64,000 nt of DNA, taken from NCBI RefSeq assembly GCF_002075885.1, contig NZ_MDET01000058.1, positions 62,001-126,000 on the forward strand. The letters run 5' to 3'. The number at the start of each line of letters is the position of its first letter. Position 1 is the stretch's first letter. The notes under the pieces are model-generated. The model was not told where the DNA came from. It did no database searches and was given only the letters and a program-made list of their open reading frames with translations. The DNA comes from Manganibacter manganicus (GTDB lineage: Bacteria > Pseudomonadota > Alphaproteobacteria > Rhizobiales > Rhizobiaceae). The translations under genes were made by a program, and so were the position numbers. Shown here piece after piece: positions 52,696 through 63,571 of this stretch.

Positions 52696-52822
52696 GCATC
52701 CTCCTCCCTCATCGTGAGGAGGCGGCACAAGCCGCCGTCTCGAACGACGCACAACCGGGATCGCCCTCGTGGTTCGAGGCTTCGTTGCGCTTCGCTTCAC
52801 TACGCGCCTCACCATGAGGGTG
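52696..52822 (+). repeat. 127-bp repeat, right copy
   Basis: Direct repeat of 49874-50000 (six mismatches). Together the two copies bracket the recombinase and porin 1. Confidence 0.85.
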
Positions 52823-52906
52823 CATGCAGCATATTTCCAAGGCCCAACCGCGCCCTCAATGTTTCGTACGGATATTATCGCCTGCCACCCGAAGCACGAA
52901 GCAGGA

Positions 52907-52997
52907 TGGCGGAGAGGATGGGATTCGAACCCACGAGGCCCTTTTGAGGCCTACTCCCTTAGCAGGGGAGCGCCTTCGACCACTCGGCCACCTCTCC
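52907..52997 (-). tRNA. tRNA-Ser(GCT)
   Basis: The minus strand folds as a class II tRNA. The acceptor GGAGAGG pairs with CCTCTCC, the anticodon loop CTGCTAA has anticodon GCT, and there is a long variable arm (AGGCC...GGCCT) and T loop GGTTCGAATCC. The 3' CCA is encoded. It reads AGC/AGU serine codons. It lies in the gap between the two porins. Confidence 0.93.
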
Positions 52998-53477
52998 GGC
53001 GCACCGGCTGGATAAAGAAAAGGCGGGGCACAATCAATAAGCACCGGATGGAATCGCCGAAAAAAGCTCCCGGAAGCCCCGTCTCCTTATATTATAAGGG
53101 ATAGAGGCCGGTTTTGCCGGCCTGGCGAGCAGGAAGCGGCCGGCCGTTTCAATCGCGAGCCGCGTGATTCTGCATGCCGCCTTCCGGATTCGCCGGCCTT
53201 CGATCGATTCCCAAGGGTTTCCCGGCCGCGATGGTTAAGGATTGCTTATCATCAGGCGGCAAATCGTGTCATTTGTGCAACATGGCTTGCGCATAGCAGC
53301 CGCCGGGCGCTTTCGTCGGCATGATCGCGGTTGAACGGCGCCGACCGATGGGTAATGTCGGATTCGAAGAAGGGGCGCGGTGCGCAGCTTTTTCAGTAGT
53401 GGGGATGGGGCAGGGAACGCTGTCCTTCAGCAAAAATACCCAGACCCGTTTTTAAACTTTTGACTGGAGGTCAGAAA
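52998..53477. other. gene-free spacer upstream of porin 2
   Basis: These 480 bp contain the dyad CCTTATA-T-TATAAGG at 53085-53099, which on the minus strand includes TATAAT and could be part of the tRNA-Ser promoter. A small AGGCCGG/CCGGCCT hairpin lies at 53105-53123. The GGAGGT ribosome site of porin 2 is at the right end. No gene is seen. Confidence 0.45.
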
Positions 53478-54626
53478 ATGAACATCAAGAGCCTTCTGCT
53501 TGGCTCCGCTGCGGCTCTGCTCGCAGTCTCCGGTGCGCGCGCCGCCGACGCTGTCGTCTACGCCGAACCGGAACCCGCTGAATACGTCAAGATCTGCGAC
53601 GTGTACGGCGCTGGCTACTTCTACATCCCCGGCACCGAGACCTGCCTGCGCATCGGCGGTTATCTGCGTTACGACGCCGGCTTCGGTGAGATCGGTTCGT
53701 TCACCGGCGACCGCACTGCTGACCGTATGGATGGCAGCGACAACGACACCTGGCACAAGCAGGCCCGCTTCGCGCTGCACACCTACACCGCTTCGGAAAC
53801 CGAGCTCGGCACGTTGAAGACCTTCACCGAGACCCGTTTCAACTACACGGACGGTCAGGACCGCTGGGAAGGTCGTGGCGGCAACGGCGTTGACGTGCAC
53901 TTCGCATGGATGCAGCTCGGCGGCCTGCGCATCGGTCTCGATGAATCGGCTTACGACACGTTCACCGGTTATGCCGGCAACGTCATCAACGATACGCTGG
54001 TGCCTTACGGCGGCTTCCGCACCAACCTGATCAGCTACACCTTCGATGCCGGCAACGGCTTCTCGGCCTTGGTGTCGTTCGAGCAGGGCAATGACGACGG
54101 CTATTCGCTGGTCCGCCGTCCGGGTGATACTTATGTTCTCGCTGACGACGTCATCGACAGCTACATGCCGCATGTCGTGCTCGGCGCCAAGTACACCCAG
54201 GGTTGGGGTGGCATCTCCGGCGTGGTTGCCTACAACAGCAACTACGAAGAATGGGCCGGCAAGGTTCGTTTGGACGTCAACGCTACCCAGCAGCTCACCC
54301 TGTTCATCATGGGCGGCTACGGCACCGACGACGAGATCGACCGCAACTTCTACAAGCCCTGGGGCGGCAATTGGGCTGTCTGGGGTGGCGGCAGCTACCA
54401 GGTCAACGAGAAGACTGCTTTGAACCTGCAGGTCTCGTATGACGACTCCGAGACCCTCGGTGTGGCGGCGAACGTTGCCTACGAAGTCGTTCCCGGCTTC
54501 AAGGTCACGGCCGAAGTTGACTACGTCAACCAGAGCTTCGACAACCAGGCCAAGTATGGCTCCTGGACCGGCCTGGAAGACGAAGACTCCATCGGTGGCG
54601 TCATCCGCTTCCAGCGCAACTTCTAA
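53478..54626 (+). CDS. Omp2-type porin (copy 2)
   Basis: A 382-residue paralogue of porin 1 with the same signal peptide and cysteine pair, and C-terminal IRFQRNF. Differences cluster in the surface loops (for example DRMDGSDND and RRPGDTYVLADDV). ATG 53478 follows GGAGGT. The gene ends in a strong terminator. Pore specificity may differ between the copies. Confidence 0.92.
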   Translation: MNIKSLLLGSAAALLAVSGARAADAVVYAEPEPAEYVKICDVYGAGYFYIPGTETCLRIGGYLRYDAGFGEIGSFTGDRTADRMDGSDNDTWHKQARFALHTYTASETELGTLKTFTETRFNYTDGQDRWEGRGGNGVDVHFAWMQLGGLRIGLDESAYDTFTGYAGNVINDTLVPYGGFRTNLISYTFDAGNGFSALVSFEQGNDDGYSLVRRPGDTYVLADDVIDSYMPHVVLGAKYTQGWGGISGVVAYNSNYEEWAGKVRLDVNATQQLTLFIMGGYGTDDEIDRNFYKPWGGNWAVWGGGSYQVNEKTALNLQVSYDDSETLGVAANVAYEVVPGFKVTAEVDYVNQSFDNQAKYGSWTGLEDEDSIGGVIRFQRNF

Positions 54627-54651
54627 GACCGGTTCATTCCGTTCTTTCAGG

Positions 54652-54680
54652 AAACCCGGCGGGCAACCGCCGGGTTTTTT
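54652..54680 (+). terminator. intrinsic terminator of porin 2
   Basis: AAACCCGGCGG and CCGCCGGGTTT form a perfect 11-bp stem with loop GCAA, followed by TTT and GTTTT. Confidence 0.92.
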
Positions 54681-54783
54681 GTTTTGGGGGTATTGAAACG
54701 CCTGCTTCGTCCCGCGGCGCTTGCGCGCGCCACGCAGGCGCGATAGCAAATCGGGGACTTCGCGCTCAAAGGCTTCACGACCC

Positions 54784-55896
54784 ATGCAGACCCGCCCTTC
54801 CCTGACGCCGTTGGTCGGCGCGCTTCCCGAAATGGTGCCCTTTGTCGGGCCGGAAGCGCAGGAGCGTTCGCGCGGCAAGCCTTTTCGCGCGCGGCTCGGC
54901 GCCAATGAATCAAGCTTCGGCCCCTCGCCGCGCGTGGTGGAGCGCATGGCGAAGGTGGCGGGCGACATGTGGATGTATTGCGACCCCGACAATCACGACT
55001 TGAAAGAAGCGGCGGCGGCGCATCTTGGCGTATCGCCCGAAAACATCGTCATCGGCGAAGGCATCGACGGCGTTCTGGCACTGGTGGCGCGCATGTATGT
55101 CGCGCCGGGCGACGCGGTGGTGACGTCGCTTGGCGCCTATCCGACCTTCAATTTCCATATAGCCGGCGTCGGCGGGCGGCTGCTCACGGTGCCCTATCGC
55201 GACGACAGGGAGGATCTTGACGGCCTGCTGGAAGCCGTGCGGCGCGAAAAGGCGCCGCTGGTCTATCTTTCCAACCCGGACAATCCGATGGGGAGCTGGT
55301 GGGAAGCAGGCGAAGTGCAGGACTTCATCGAGGCGCTGCCGCCAACCACCATGCTGGTGCTCGACGAGGCCTATGGCGAACTCGGCCCCGCTTCGGCCTT
55401 GCCTGCCATCGATGTGGCGCGGCCGAACGTCATTCGCACCCGCACCTTTTCCAAGGCCTACGGGCTTGCCGGCATTCGCTGCGGCTTTGCCGTGGCGGAC
55501 CGGCGTGCGATCCGCGATTTCGAGAAGATCCGCAATCATTACGGCGTCAGCCGCATGGCGCAGATCGCCGGGATCGAGGCGCTGGCCGATCAGGCCTGGC
55601 TGCGGTCGGTGGTGGAGAGAGTTGCGGCCGGGCGCATGCGGATTTCCGCCATCGCGACGCAGAACGGGCTGAAGCCGCTGCCTTCGGCGACCAATTTCGT
55701 CACCGTCGATTGCGGGCATGACGGCGCTTTCGCGTTGAAAGTGCTGGAAGGGCTGATTGCCCGCGACGTGTTCGTGCGCAAGCCGATGGCGCCGGTGCTG
55801 GACCGCTGCATCCGCATCAGCGTCGGCCTCGACCACGAACTCGACATATTGGCCGAGGAACTGCCGAAGGCGCTGGCCGCCGCGCGCGGCGGGTGA
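54784..55896 (+). CDS. PLP-dependent aminotransferase (HisC-like)
   Basis: A 370-residue fold-type I class II aminotransferase. RLGANESSFGPSP is the substrate-end motif, VLDEAYGEL carries the PLP aspartate, and the Schiff-base lysine is in TRTFSKAYGLAGIRCGF. It resembles histidinol-phosphate and related aminotransferases; its neighbours do not involve histidine synthesis, so an aromatic or other amino acid substrate is equally possible. The open frame extends 21 codons upstream, into the spacer after the porin 2 terminator. Confidence 0.85.
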   Translation: MQTRPSLTPLVGALPEMVPFVGPEAQERSRGKPFRARLGANESSFGPSPRVVERMAKVAGDMWMYCDPDNHDLKEAAAAHLGVSPENIVIGEGIDGVLALVARMYVAPGDAVVTSLGAYPTFNFHIAGVGGRLLTVPYRDDREDLDGLLEAVRREKAPLVYLSNPDNPMGSWWEAGEVQDFIEALPPTTMLVLDEAYGELGPASALPAIDVARPNVIRTRTFSKAYGLAGIRCGFAVADRRAIRDFEKIRNHYGVSRMAQIAGIEALADQAWLRSVVERVAAGRMRISAIATQNGLKPLPSATNFVTVDCGHDGAFALKVLEGLIARDVFVRKPMAPVLDRCIRISVGLDHELDILAEELPKALAAARGG

Positions 55897-55950
55897 GCAA
55901 GGCCATTGGCCCTCCACCCGGCATCCAACCTGCCGCCCGACGCTTCCGGG

Positions 55951-57273
55951 ATGGCCGACGATGCCCTGCTGGACATCGTGCAGCGGCAGACGGCGCGCTT
56001 CTTCTGGGAGGGGGCGCATCCGGTCAGCGGGCTGGCGCGCGACCGCCAGAAAACCACCGCCGATCCGAACAACGATCTCGCCGCCATCGGCGGCACGGGA
56101 TTCGGCGTCATGGCGATCGTGATTGCCACGGAGCGCCATTGGGTGGAGCCGGATGCGGCGCTTTCGCGGCTGCACGCCATGCTCGACCTGCTCGAATGCA
56201 CGCCGCGCTATCGCGGCATGTTTGCGCATTTCGTCAATGGCCGCACCGGCGAGACGGTGCCGTTCCGCTACAGGGACGACGGAGCCGATATAGTCGAGAC
56301 GACGCTGCTGTTTCAGGGCCTGATCTGCGCGCGCGAATATTTTGCCGGGGCGGACGAACCCCGGACACGGCTTCGCCAACGCATCGACCGCCTGCTGGCC
56401 GAGGCCGATTGGGCGTGGTTCACGCGCGGCGGGAACCATCTTTACTGGCACTGGAGCCCGAAACATGGCTGGGCGATGGGGCATCCGATCGGCGGCTGGA
56501 ACGAATGCCTGCTGGCCTTCGTGCTGGCGGCAGGCTCAGCCCGGCACCCTGTCGACCCGCAAGTCTTCCACAGCGGTTTTGCCGGCAGCGAAGGTTTCCG
56601 TAACGGCCGCGATTATCACGGCATCGCCCTGCCGCTCGGCATGAATTTCGGCGGGCCGCTGTTCTTCGCGCACTACTCCTTCTGCGGGCTCGATCCACGC
56701 GGCCTCAAGGATCGCCACGCCGATTACTGGCAGCAGAATGTTCGCCATACCCTCATCAACCAGCGGCATTGCGTGCTTAATCCACACGGCTATGCGGGCT
56801 ACGGGGCCGATTGCTGGGGCCTGACCTCAAGCCACGGCCCGCGCCGCTACGGCGCGCATGCCCCCGACCACGACCTTGGTGTGATTACGCCGAGTGCAGC
56901 ACTTTCCAGTTTTCCTTATGCGCCGGCGGAGGCGATGCAGGCGCTGCGCGGCTTCCTCAAACGGCCGCGCCGCCGCATCTGGGGCCGGTTCGGCTTCGTC
57001 GATGCGTTCAGCGAAAGCCGCAACTGGTTCGCGCGCAGCTATCTGGCGGTCAACCAGGGGCCGATCGTGGCAATGATCGAGAATTATCGCACGGGCCTGC
57101 TGTGGAACCTGTTCATGCGCGCGCCGGAAGTGCGACGCGGCCTCATGCGGCTCGGCTTTTCGACACCGCATATGCCGACAGAGCCACCTGCCAAGGTGAC
57201 AAATCACGAGGCTGGCGCAACAATCAAGCAGGAGGAACGGCATGTACACGAACACGCTCGACTTCGGGCTTGA
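55951..57273 (+). CDS. glucoamylase-like family protein
   Basis: About 440 residues of the PF10091-type glucoamylase-like family. Recognisable segments are DIVQRQTARFFWEGAHP, GGTGFGVMAIVIA, LYWHWSPKHGWAMGHPIGGWNE, the SSHGPRRYGAHAPDHDLG segment and SYLAVNQGPIVAMIENYRTG. No signal peptide is seen. The family is predicted to hydrolyse or process glucans; rhizobial members resemble part of the cyclic glucan synthase. TTG 55906 is an alternative start. The 3' end overlaps ivd by 32 bp. Confidence 0.8.
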   Translation: MADDALLDIVQRQTARFFWEGAHPVSGLARDRQKTTADPNNDLAAIGGTGFGVMAIVIATERHWVEPDAALSRLHAMLDLLECTPRYRGMFAHFVNGRTGETVPFRYRDDGADIVETTLLFQGLICAREYFAGADEPRTRLRQRIDRLLAEADWAWFTRGGNHLYWHWSPKHGWAMGHPIGGWNECLLAFVLAAGSARHPVDPQVFHSGFAGSEGFRNGRDYHGIALPLGMNFGGPLFFAHYSFCGLDPRGLKDRHADYWQQNVRHTLINQRHCVLNPHGYAGYGADCWGLTSSHGPRRYGAHAPDHDLGVITPSAALSSFPYAPAEAMQALRGFLKRPRRRIWGRFGFVDAFSESRNWFARSYLAVNQGPIVAMIENYRTGLLWNLFMRAPEVRRGLMRLGFSTPHMPTEPPAKVTNHEAGATIKQEERHVHEHARLRA

Positions 57274-58405
57274 CGAAGAGATCGGGGCGCTGCGCGAGAT
57301 GGCGCGGCGCTTTTCGCAGGAAAAGATCGCGCCGCTGGCCGCCGAGATTGACAGCTCCAACGAATTTCCCGCGCATCTTTGGGCCGAACTCGGCGCGCTC
57401 GGCCTGCTCGGCATCACCGCCAACCCGGATTTCGGCGGCTCCGGAATGGGCTATCTCGCCCATGTCGTCGCCATGGAGGAAATCAGCCGTGCCTCGGCCT
57501 CGGTCGGCCTTTCCTATGGCGCGCATTCCAACCTTTGCGTCAACCAGATCAACCGCTGGGGCACCAAGGCGCAGAAAGAGAAATACCTGCCTGCGCTCTG
57601 TTCGGGCGAGCATGTCGGCTCGCTTGCCATGTCGGAACCCGGTTCAGGCTCGGACGTGGTGTCTATGCGGCTGCGCGCCGACAAGAAGAACGACCGCTAC
57701 GTGCTTTGCGGCAACAAGATGTGGATCACCAACGGGCCGGACGCCAGCACGCTGGTGGTCTACGCCAAGACCGAGCCGACGATGGGCTCACGCGGCATCA
57801 CCGCCCTGCTCATCGAGCGCGGCATGAAGGGGTTCTCGGTGGCGCAAAAGCTGGACAAGCTCGGCATGCGCGGCTCCAACACCGGCGAACTGGTGTTCGA
57901 GGACGTCGAGGTGCCGTTCGAGAACGTGCTGGGCGAGGAGAACCGGGGCGTCGAAGTGCTGATGTCGGGCCTCGACTACGAACGCACGGTGCTGGCCGGC
58001 GGGCCGCTCGGCATCATGTTCGCCTGCCTGGACGTCGCCGTGCCCTATGTGCAGACCAGGCGCCAGTTCGGGCAGGCCATCGGCGACTTCCAGCTCGTGC
58101 AGGGCAAGCTGGCCGACATGTACACCACGATGAACGCCGCGCGCGCCTATGTCTATGCAGTGGCGGCGGCCTGCGACCGTGGCGAGACGACGCGCAAGGA
58201 CGCCGCCGGCTGCATCCTGTTCGCCGCCGAAAAGGCCACGCAGATGGCGCTCGACGCCCTCCAGCTTCTTGGCGGCAACGGCTATATCAACGATTACCCG
58301 ACCGGGCGGCTGCTGCGCGACGCCAAGCTCTACGAGATCGGCGCCGGAACCAGCGAGATCAGGCGCTGGCTGATCGGCCGCGAGATGATGGCGGAGGATA
58401 GCTAA
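57242..58405 (+). CDS. ivd: isovaleryl-CoA dehydrogenase
   Basis: A 387-residue FAD-dependent acyl-CoA dehydrogenase of leucine degradation. LAMSEPGSGSDVVSM is the FAD-binding signature, LDYERTVLAGGPLGIM the region with the catalytic glutamate typical of the isovaleryl branch, and QLLGGNGYINDYPTGRLLRDAKLYEIGAGTSE the C-terminal signature. AGGAGGAACGGC precedes the ATG. mccB and mccA, the next pathway step, follow after the hicAB insertion. Confidence 0.92.
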   Translation: MYTNTLDFGLDEEIGALREMARRFSQEKIAPLAAEIDSSNEFPAHLWAELGALGLLGITANPDFGGSGMGYLAHVVAMEEISRASASVGLSYGAHSNLCVNQINRWGTKAQKEKYLPALCSGEHVGSLAMSEPGSGSDVVSMRLRADKKNDRYVLCGNKMWITNGPDASTLVVYAKTEPTMGSRGITALLIERGMKGFSVAQKLDKLGMRGSNTGELVFEDVEVPFENVLGEENRGVEVLMSGLDYERTVLAGGPLGIMFACLDVAVPYVQTRRQFGQAIGDFQLVQGKLADMYTTMNAARAYVYAVAAACDRGETTRKDAAGCILFAAEKATQMALDALQLLGGNGYINDYPTGRLLRDAKLYEIGAGTSEIRRWLIGREMMAEDS

Positions 58406-58770
58406 TGCGTACGGGTGCGTACCTTCGTCGATCCTTCATCGACCCGCTTACGGGCGACTTCGGCCAACGTATCGGAAACCCATTGATTGACGGACTTGCC
58501 GTCATGGGCAGCCGCCTTGCTCAAAAGTGCATGAATTTCCGGGGTCGTGCGCAGGGCCAGTTTGCCCGAATATGGCTTTTGCGGCTCTACACCCTGCTCC
58601 TTGCAGAAGGCAAGGTAATCGTCAACGCTGTCGTGGAAGGCCTGCGTAAATTCCTCGGAAGAATTGCCTTCGAAATGAACGGTGTCACGAATACCCTGAA
58701 CGATGCCGTGGAATGCGGTGTCGTCTTCTTCATACCAGATTTCAGCGACATAGCCCTTGTAAGGTCTCAT
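58402..58770 (-). CDS. hicB: HicB-type antitoxin
   Basis: A 122-residue antitoxin with the HicB partial RNase H-like fold (YVAEIWYEEDDTAFHGIVQG) and a C-terminal ribbon-helix-helix-like DNA-binding segment (SGKLALRTTPEIHALLSKAA). It overlaps hicA by four bases, and its stop overlaps the ivd stop convergently. Confidence 0.87.
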   Translation of the reverse strand: MRPYKGYVAEIWYEEDDTAFHGIVQGIRDTVHFEGNSSEEFTQAFHDSVDDYLAFCKEQGVEPQKPYSGKLALRTTPEIHALLSKAAAHDGKSVNQWVSDTLAEVARKRVDEGSTKVRTRTH

Positions 58771-59021
58771 GGTCTTATTCCCGCATTAATCAGGAAGCGC
58801 CTTACGGCCTTCACTGCTCCCTTGTCAGTATCGGGTTTCGGATGTGGCCGATGAAAAACAGCTCGGTTCTTACCCATTACGACCAGTATCCGCGAACCAC
58901 TGCCCTCGGATATCCCGGCACCCATCGCGACCAGCATTGCCTCGATTTCGCGCCATTTGATCGAGCCGCTGACCGGATCGGTAAAAATTGTTACCAGAAC
59001 CCTGCGATGCTTGGCGTTCAT
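58767..59021 (-). CDS. hicA: HicA-type toxin
   Basis: An 84-residue member of the HicA mRNA-interferase family (double-stranded RNA-binding-like fold) with IKWREIEAML and the ILVVMGKNRAVFHRPHP region carrying the candidate catalytic histidines. ATG 59021 follows GGGAGG. It is first in the hicAB pair, inserted between ivd and mccB. Confidence 0.85.
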   Translation of the reverse strand: MNAKHRRVLVTIFTDPVSGSIKWREIEAMLVAMGAGISEGSGSRILVVMGKNRAVFHRPHPKPDTDKGAVKAVRRFLINAGIRP

Positions 59022-59099
59022 GCGAACCTCCCAATGAACGGCCGACAAAAAGCCGGCTTTCGTGAAGGCCGCACGTCGTGCGCAGCTAATCTTCGATAC

Positions 59100-59118
59100 G
59101 ATATCAATTTATGATATC
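59100..59118. promoter_or_regulatory. candidate HicB operator and divergent promoter
   Basis: GATATCA and TGATATC form a perfect 7-bp inverted repeat around a 5-bp spacer, in an AT-rich spot between hicA and mccB. It is a plausible autoregulatory site for HicB, and may also affect mccB. Confidence 0.6.
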
Positions 59119-59133
59119 ATCATAGGTATGTCA

Positions 59134-60741
59134 ATGGCCGTCCTCTCCTCGCAAATCTCTCCCTCCTCCGAAACATTCCGCGCCAATGCCGAAAAGATGC
59201 GGGCGCTGGTGGACGACATGGCCGCCAAGGCGGCGGACGTCCAGCGCGGCGGATCGGATGAGGCGCGGGCGCGCCATGTCAAGCGCGGAAAGCTGTTGCC
59301 GCGCGACCGTCTGGCGCAATTGCTCGATGCCGGCTCGCCCTTCCTCGAAATCGGCCAGTTCGCCGCTCATGGCATGTATGGCGACAATATCGCTTCGGCC
59401 GGCATGATTGCCGGCATCGGCAAGGTCGAGGGCCGCGAGGTGATGATGATCGTCAACGACGCCACCGTCAAAGGCGGCACCTATTATCCGATCACCGTGA
59501 AGAAGCATTTGCGGGCGCAGGAAATCGCGCTCCAGAACAACCTGCCCTGCATCTATCTGGTGGATTCGGGCGGCGCCAACCTGCCCAACCAGGACGAGGT
59601 TTTTCCCGACCGCGAGCATTTCGGCCGCATCTTCTACAATCAGGCCAATATGAGCGCCGCCGGCATTCCGCAGATCGCCTGCGTCATGGGCTCCTGCACG
59701 GCGGGCGGCGCCTATGTGCCGGCGATGGCCGACGAATCGATCATGGTCGCCGGACAGGCGACCATCTTTCTCGGCGGCCCGCCTTTGGTGAAAGCGGCCA
59801 CCGGCGAGACGGTGAGCGCGGAAGAACTGGGCGGGGCGGACCTGCACACGCGCGAATCCGGCGTCGCCGACCATCTGGCCGTGGACGACGAACACGCTCT
59901 GGCCATCACGCGGCGGATTGTCAAAAACCTGAATCGAAAGAAGGAGATCGCGCTCGATCTTCGCGAACCCTGCCCGCCGCTTCACGATCCGCATGAACTT
60001 TACGGCATCGTGCCGACGGACCTTCGCCAGCCCTATGACGTGCGCGAGGTGATCGCGCGTCTGGTCGATGGCTCGGAGTTCGACGAGTTCAAGGCCAATT
60101 ACGGCACGACTCTGGTGACGGGATTCGCGCATTTGCACGGCATGCCGGTCGGCATCCTCGCCAATAATGGCGTGCTTTTCTCAGAAAGCGCCTTGAAGGG
60201 AGCGCATTTCATCGAACTCGCCTGCCAGCGGAAAATCCCGCTGGTCTTCCTGCAAAACATCACCGGCTTCATGGTTGGCCGCAAGTATGAGGCCCGCGGC
60301 ATCGCCAAGGACGGCGCCAAGCTGGTGACGGCGGTGGCCACGGCGCAGGTGCCGAAGGTGACGATGATCATCGGCGGTTCCTTCGGCGCCGGCAATTACG
60401 GCATGTGCGGACGGGCCTATTCGCCACGCTTTTTGTGGATGTGGCCGAATGCGCGCATATCGGTGATGGGCGGCGAACAGGCGGCCATGGTGCTGGCGCA
60501 GGTCAGGCGCGAAGGCATCGAGCGCAAGGGCGGTGCGTGGTCGAGCGAGGAAGAGGCCGAATTCAAGCGCCCGATCCTGGAAAAATACGAGCGCGAGGGC
60601 CACCCGCTCTATTCCTCGGCACGGCTGTGGGACGACGGCATCATTGACCCGGCAAAAAGCCGCAACGTGCTGGCGCTGTCGCTTTCTGCGGCGCTCAACC
60701 AGCCGATCCCGGAAACGAAATTCGGCGTGTTCAGGATGTAA
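59134..60741 (+). CDS. mccB: methylcrotonyl-CoA carboxylase, carboxyltransferase subunit
   Basis: A 535-residue subunit that transfers carboxyl from biotin to 3-methylcrotonyl-CoA in leucine degradation. LVDSGGANLPNQDEVFPDREHFGRIF, GSCTAGGAYVPAM and IIGGSFGAGNYGMCGRAY are diagnostic. ATG 59134 is preferred over 59128 because AGG is seven bases from it. Only ten bases separate it from mccA. Confidence 0.93.
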   Translation: MAVLSSQISPSSETFRANAEKMRALVDDMAAKAADVQRGGSDEARARHVKRGKLLPRDRLAQLLDAGSPFLEIGQFAAHGMYGDNIASAGMIAGIGKVEGREVMMIVNDATVKGGTYYPITVKKHLRAQEIALQNNLPCIYLVDSGGANLPNQDEVFPDREHFGRIFYNQANMSAAGIPQIACVMGSCTAGGAYVPAMADESIMVAGQATIFLGGPPLVKAATGETVSAEELGGADLHTRESGVADHLAVDDEHALAITRRIVKNLNRKKEIALDLREPCPPLHDPHELYGIVPTDLRQPYDVREVIARLVDGSEFDEFKANYGTTLVTGFAHLHGMPVGILANNGVLFSESALKGAHFIELACQRKIPLVFLQNITGFMVGRKYEARGIAKDGAKLVTAVATAQVPKVTMIIGGSFGAGNYGMCGRAYSPRFLWMWPNARISVMGGEQAAMVLAQVRREGIERKGGAWSSEEEAEFKRPILEKYEREGHPLYSSARLWDDGIIDPAKSRNVLALSLSAALNQPIPETKFGVFRM

Positions 60742-60751
60742 GGACGTGGCC

Positions 60752-62698
<1,947 letters not shown>

Positions 62699-62748
62699 CA
62701 GTTGCCCGCTGCTCCTCCTTTTAAGTGTCGAAGTCAGGGATGAATGAT

Positions 62749-63402
62749 ATGGCCACCTTTATTCTGATACCTGGGGGCTGGCAGGGCGGCTGGGTCTACC
62801 AAAGGGTAGCGGACATACTTGCAGCGCACGGGCACAAGGCGTTACCGATCACTCTCTCCGGACTCGGCGACACGCCTGCCCCTACGGCCAATCTTGAAAC
62901 TCACATAAGTGAGGTCGTTGACATTGTCAGGTCGCATCGCGACGACCTGGTCATTGTTGGACAATCCTACGGCGGAATGATCGTGAGTGGCGCGGCCGAC
63001 ATAGAGCCCTCGCGGATCCGGGCATTGGTCTATGTAGATGCCTATGTGCCTGATTCCGATGACTCCGTCTGGTCGCTGACGACGCCTCGCTTCCGGGACA
63101 TGTTCGTCGCAGGTGCAAAGGTTGACGGACTAAACTGCGCGCCCCCTCCCAGTCTCGACCCGCGTTGCCGACCGCATCCGATGGGGACGTTTCTCCAATC
63201 GATCAAACTCAGCGGGCGCTGGCGTGAGGTGCGGCGCAAGATCTTCGTCGGCGCGCATGGATGGGAAGGAAGTCCATTCCTCGATCTTTATCAACGCTTA
63301 AACCAGGACCCGGAATGGTCGACGTTTTCTCTCGATTGCGGGCACAATGTAGCGCGATTGAATCCCGAGGCTCTAACCGAAATATTGCTGGCTCAGGTTT
63401 GA
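62749..63402 (+). CDS. alpha/beta hydrolase
   Basis: About 217 residues, cytoplasmic. The oxyanion-side motif is ILIPGGWQGGWVY, the nucleophile elbow VGQSYGGMIVSG, and the C-terminal histidine LDCGHNVARLNPE. It resembles the salicylate/methyl-ester esterase-like group that starts with HG(G/A)W. ATG 62749 is taken (AGGGA eight bases away); 62740 is possible. The substrate is unknown. Confidence 0.82.
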   Translation: MATFILIPGGWQGGWVYQRVADILAAHGHKALPITLSGLGDTPAPTANLETHISEVVDIVRSHRDDLVIVGQSYGGMIVSGAADIEPSRIRALVYVDAYVPDSDDSVWSLTTPRFRDMFVAGAKVDGLNCAPPPSLDPRCRPHPMGTFLQSIKLSGRWREVRRKIFVGAHGWEGSPFLDLYQRLNQDPEWSTFSLDCGHNVARLNPEALTEILLAQV

Positions 63403-63528
63403 GCAACCAGCAACAGTAATCCAGCAATGACAGCCCATCAGCGAGGATGAGAGCGTCTTCTACGTCTCTGCCGTATCGTCAATCATACTCGCGACATTGG
63501 TGTGACGCATCCAATTCAAATGAAAACA

Positions 63529-63545
63529 GCCGGGACACGCCCGGC
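63529..63545 (-). terminator. terminator after the branched-chain ABC gene
   Basis: GCCGGG and CCCGGC form a short stem with loop ACACG. On the minus strand it is followed by TGTTTTCATTT, consistent with the end of the partial gene to the right. Confidence 0.6.
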
Positions 63546-63571
63546 CATTTCCTTTCCGATAAAGTCAAACC

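Noticed and set aside
52907..52997. tRNA-Ser as an attachment site for the nearby recombinase
   Set aside because: I could not find by eye a second copy of the tRNA 3' end in the window, and a porin gene lies between the tRNA and the recombinase.
53427..54992. 521-residue minus-strand frame over porin 2
   Set aside because: It mirrors porin 2 codon for codon and crosses the terminator and the start of the aminotransferase gene.
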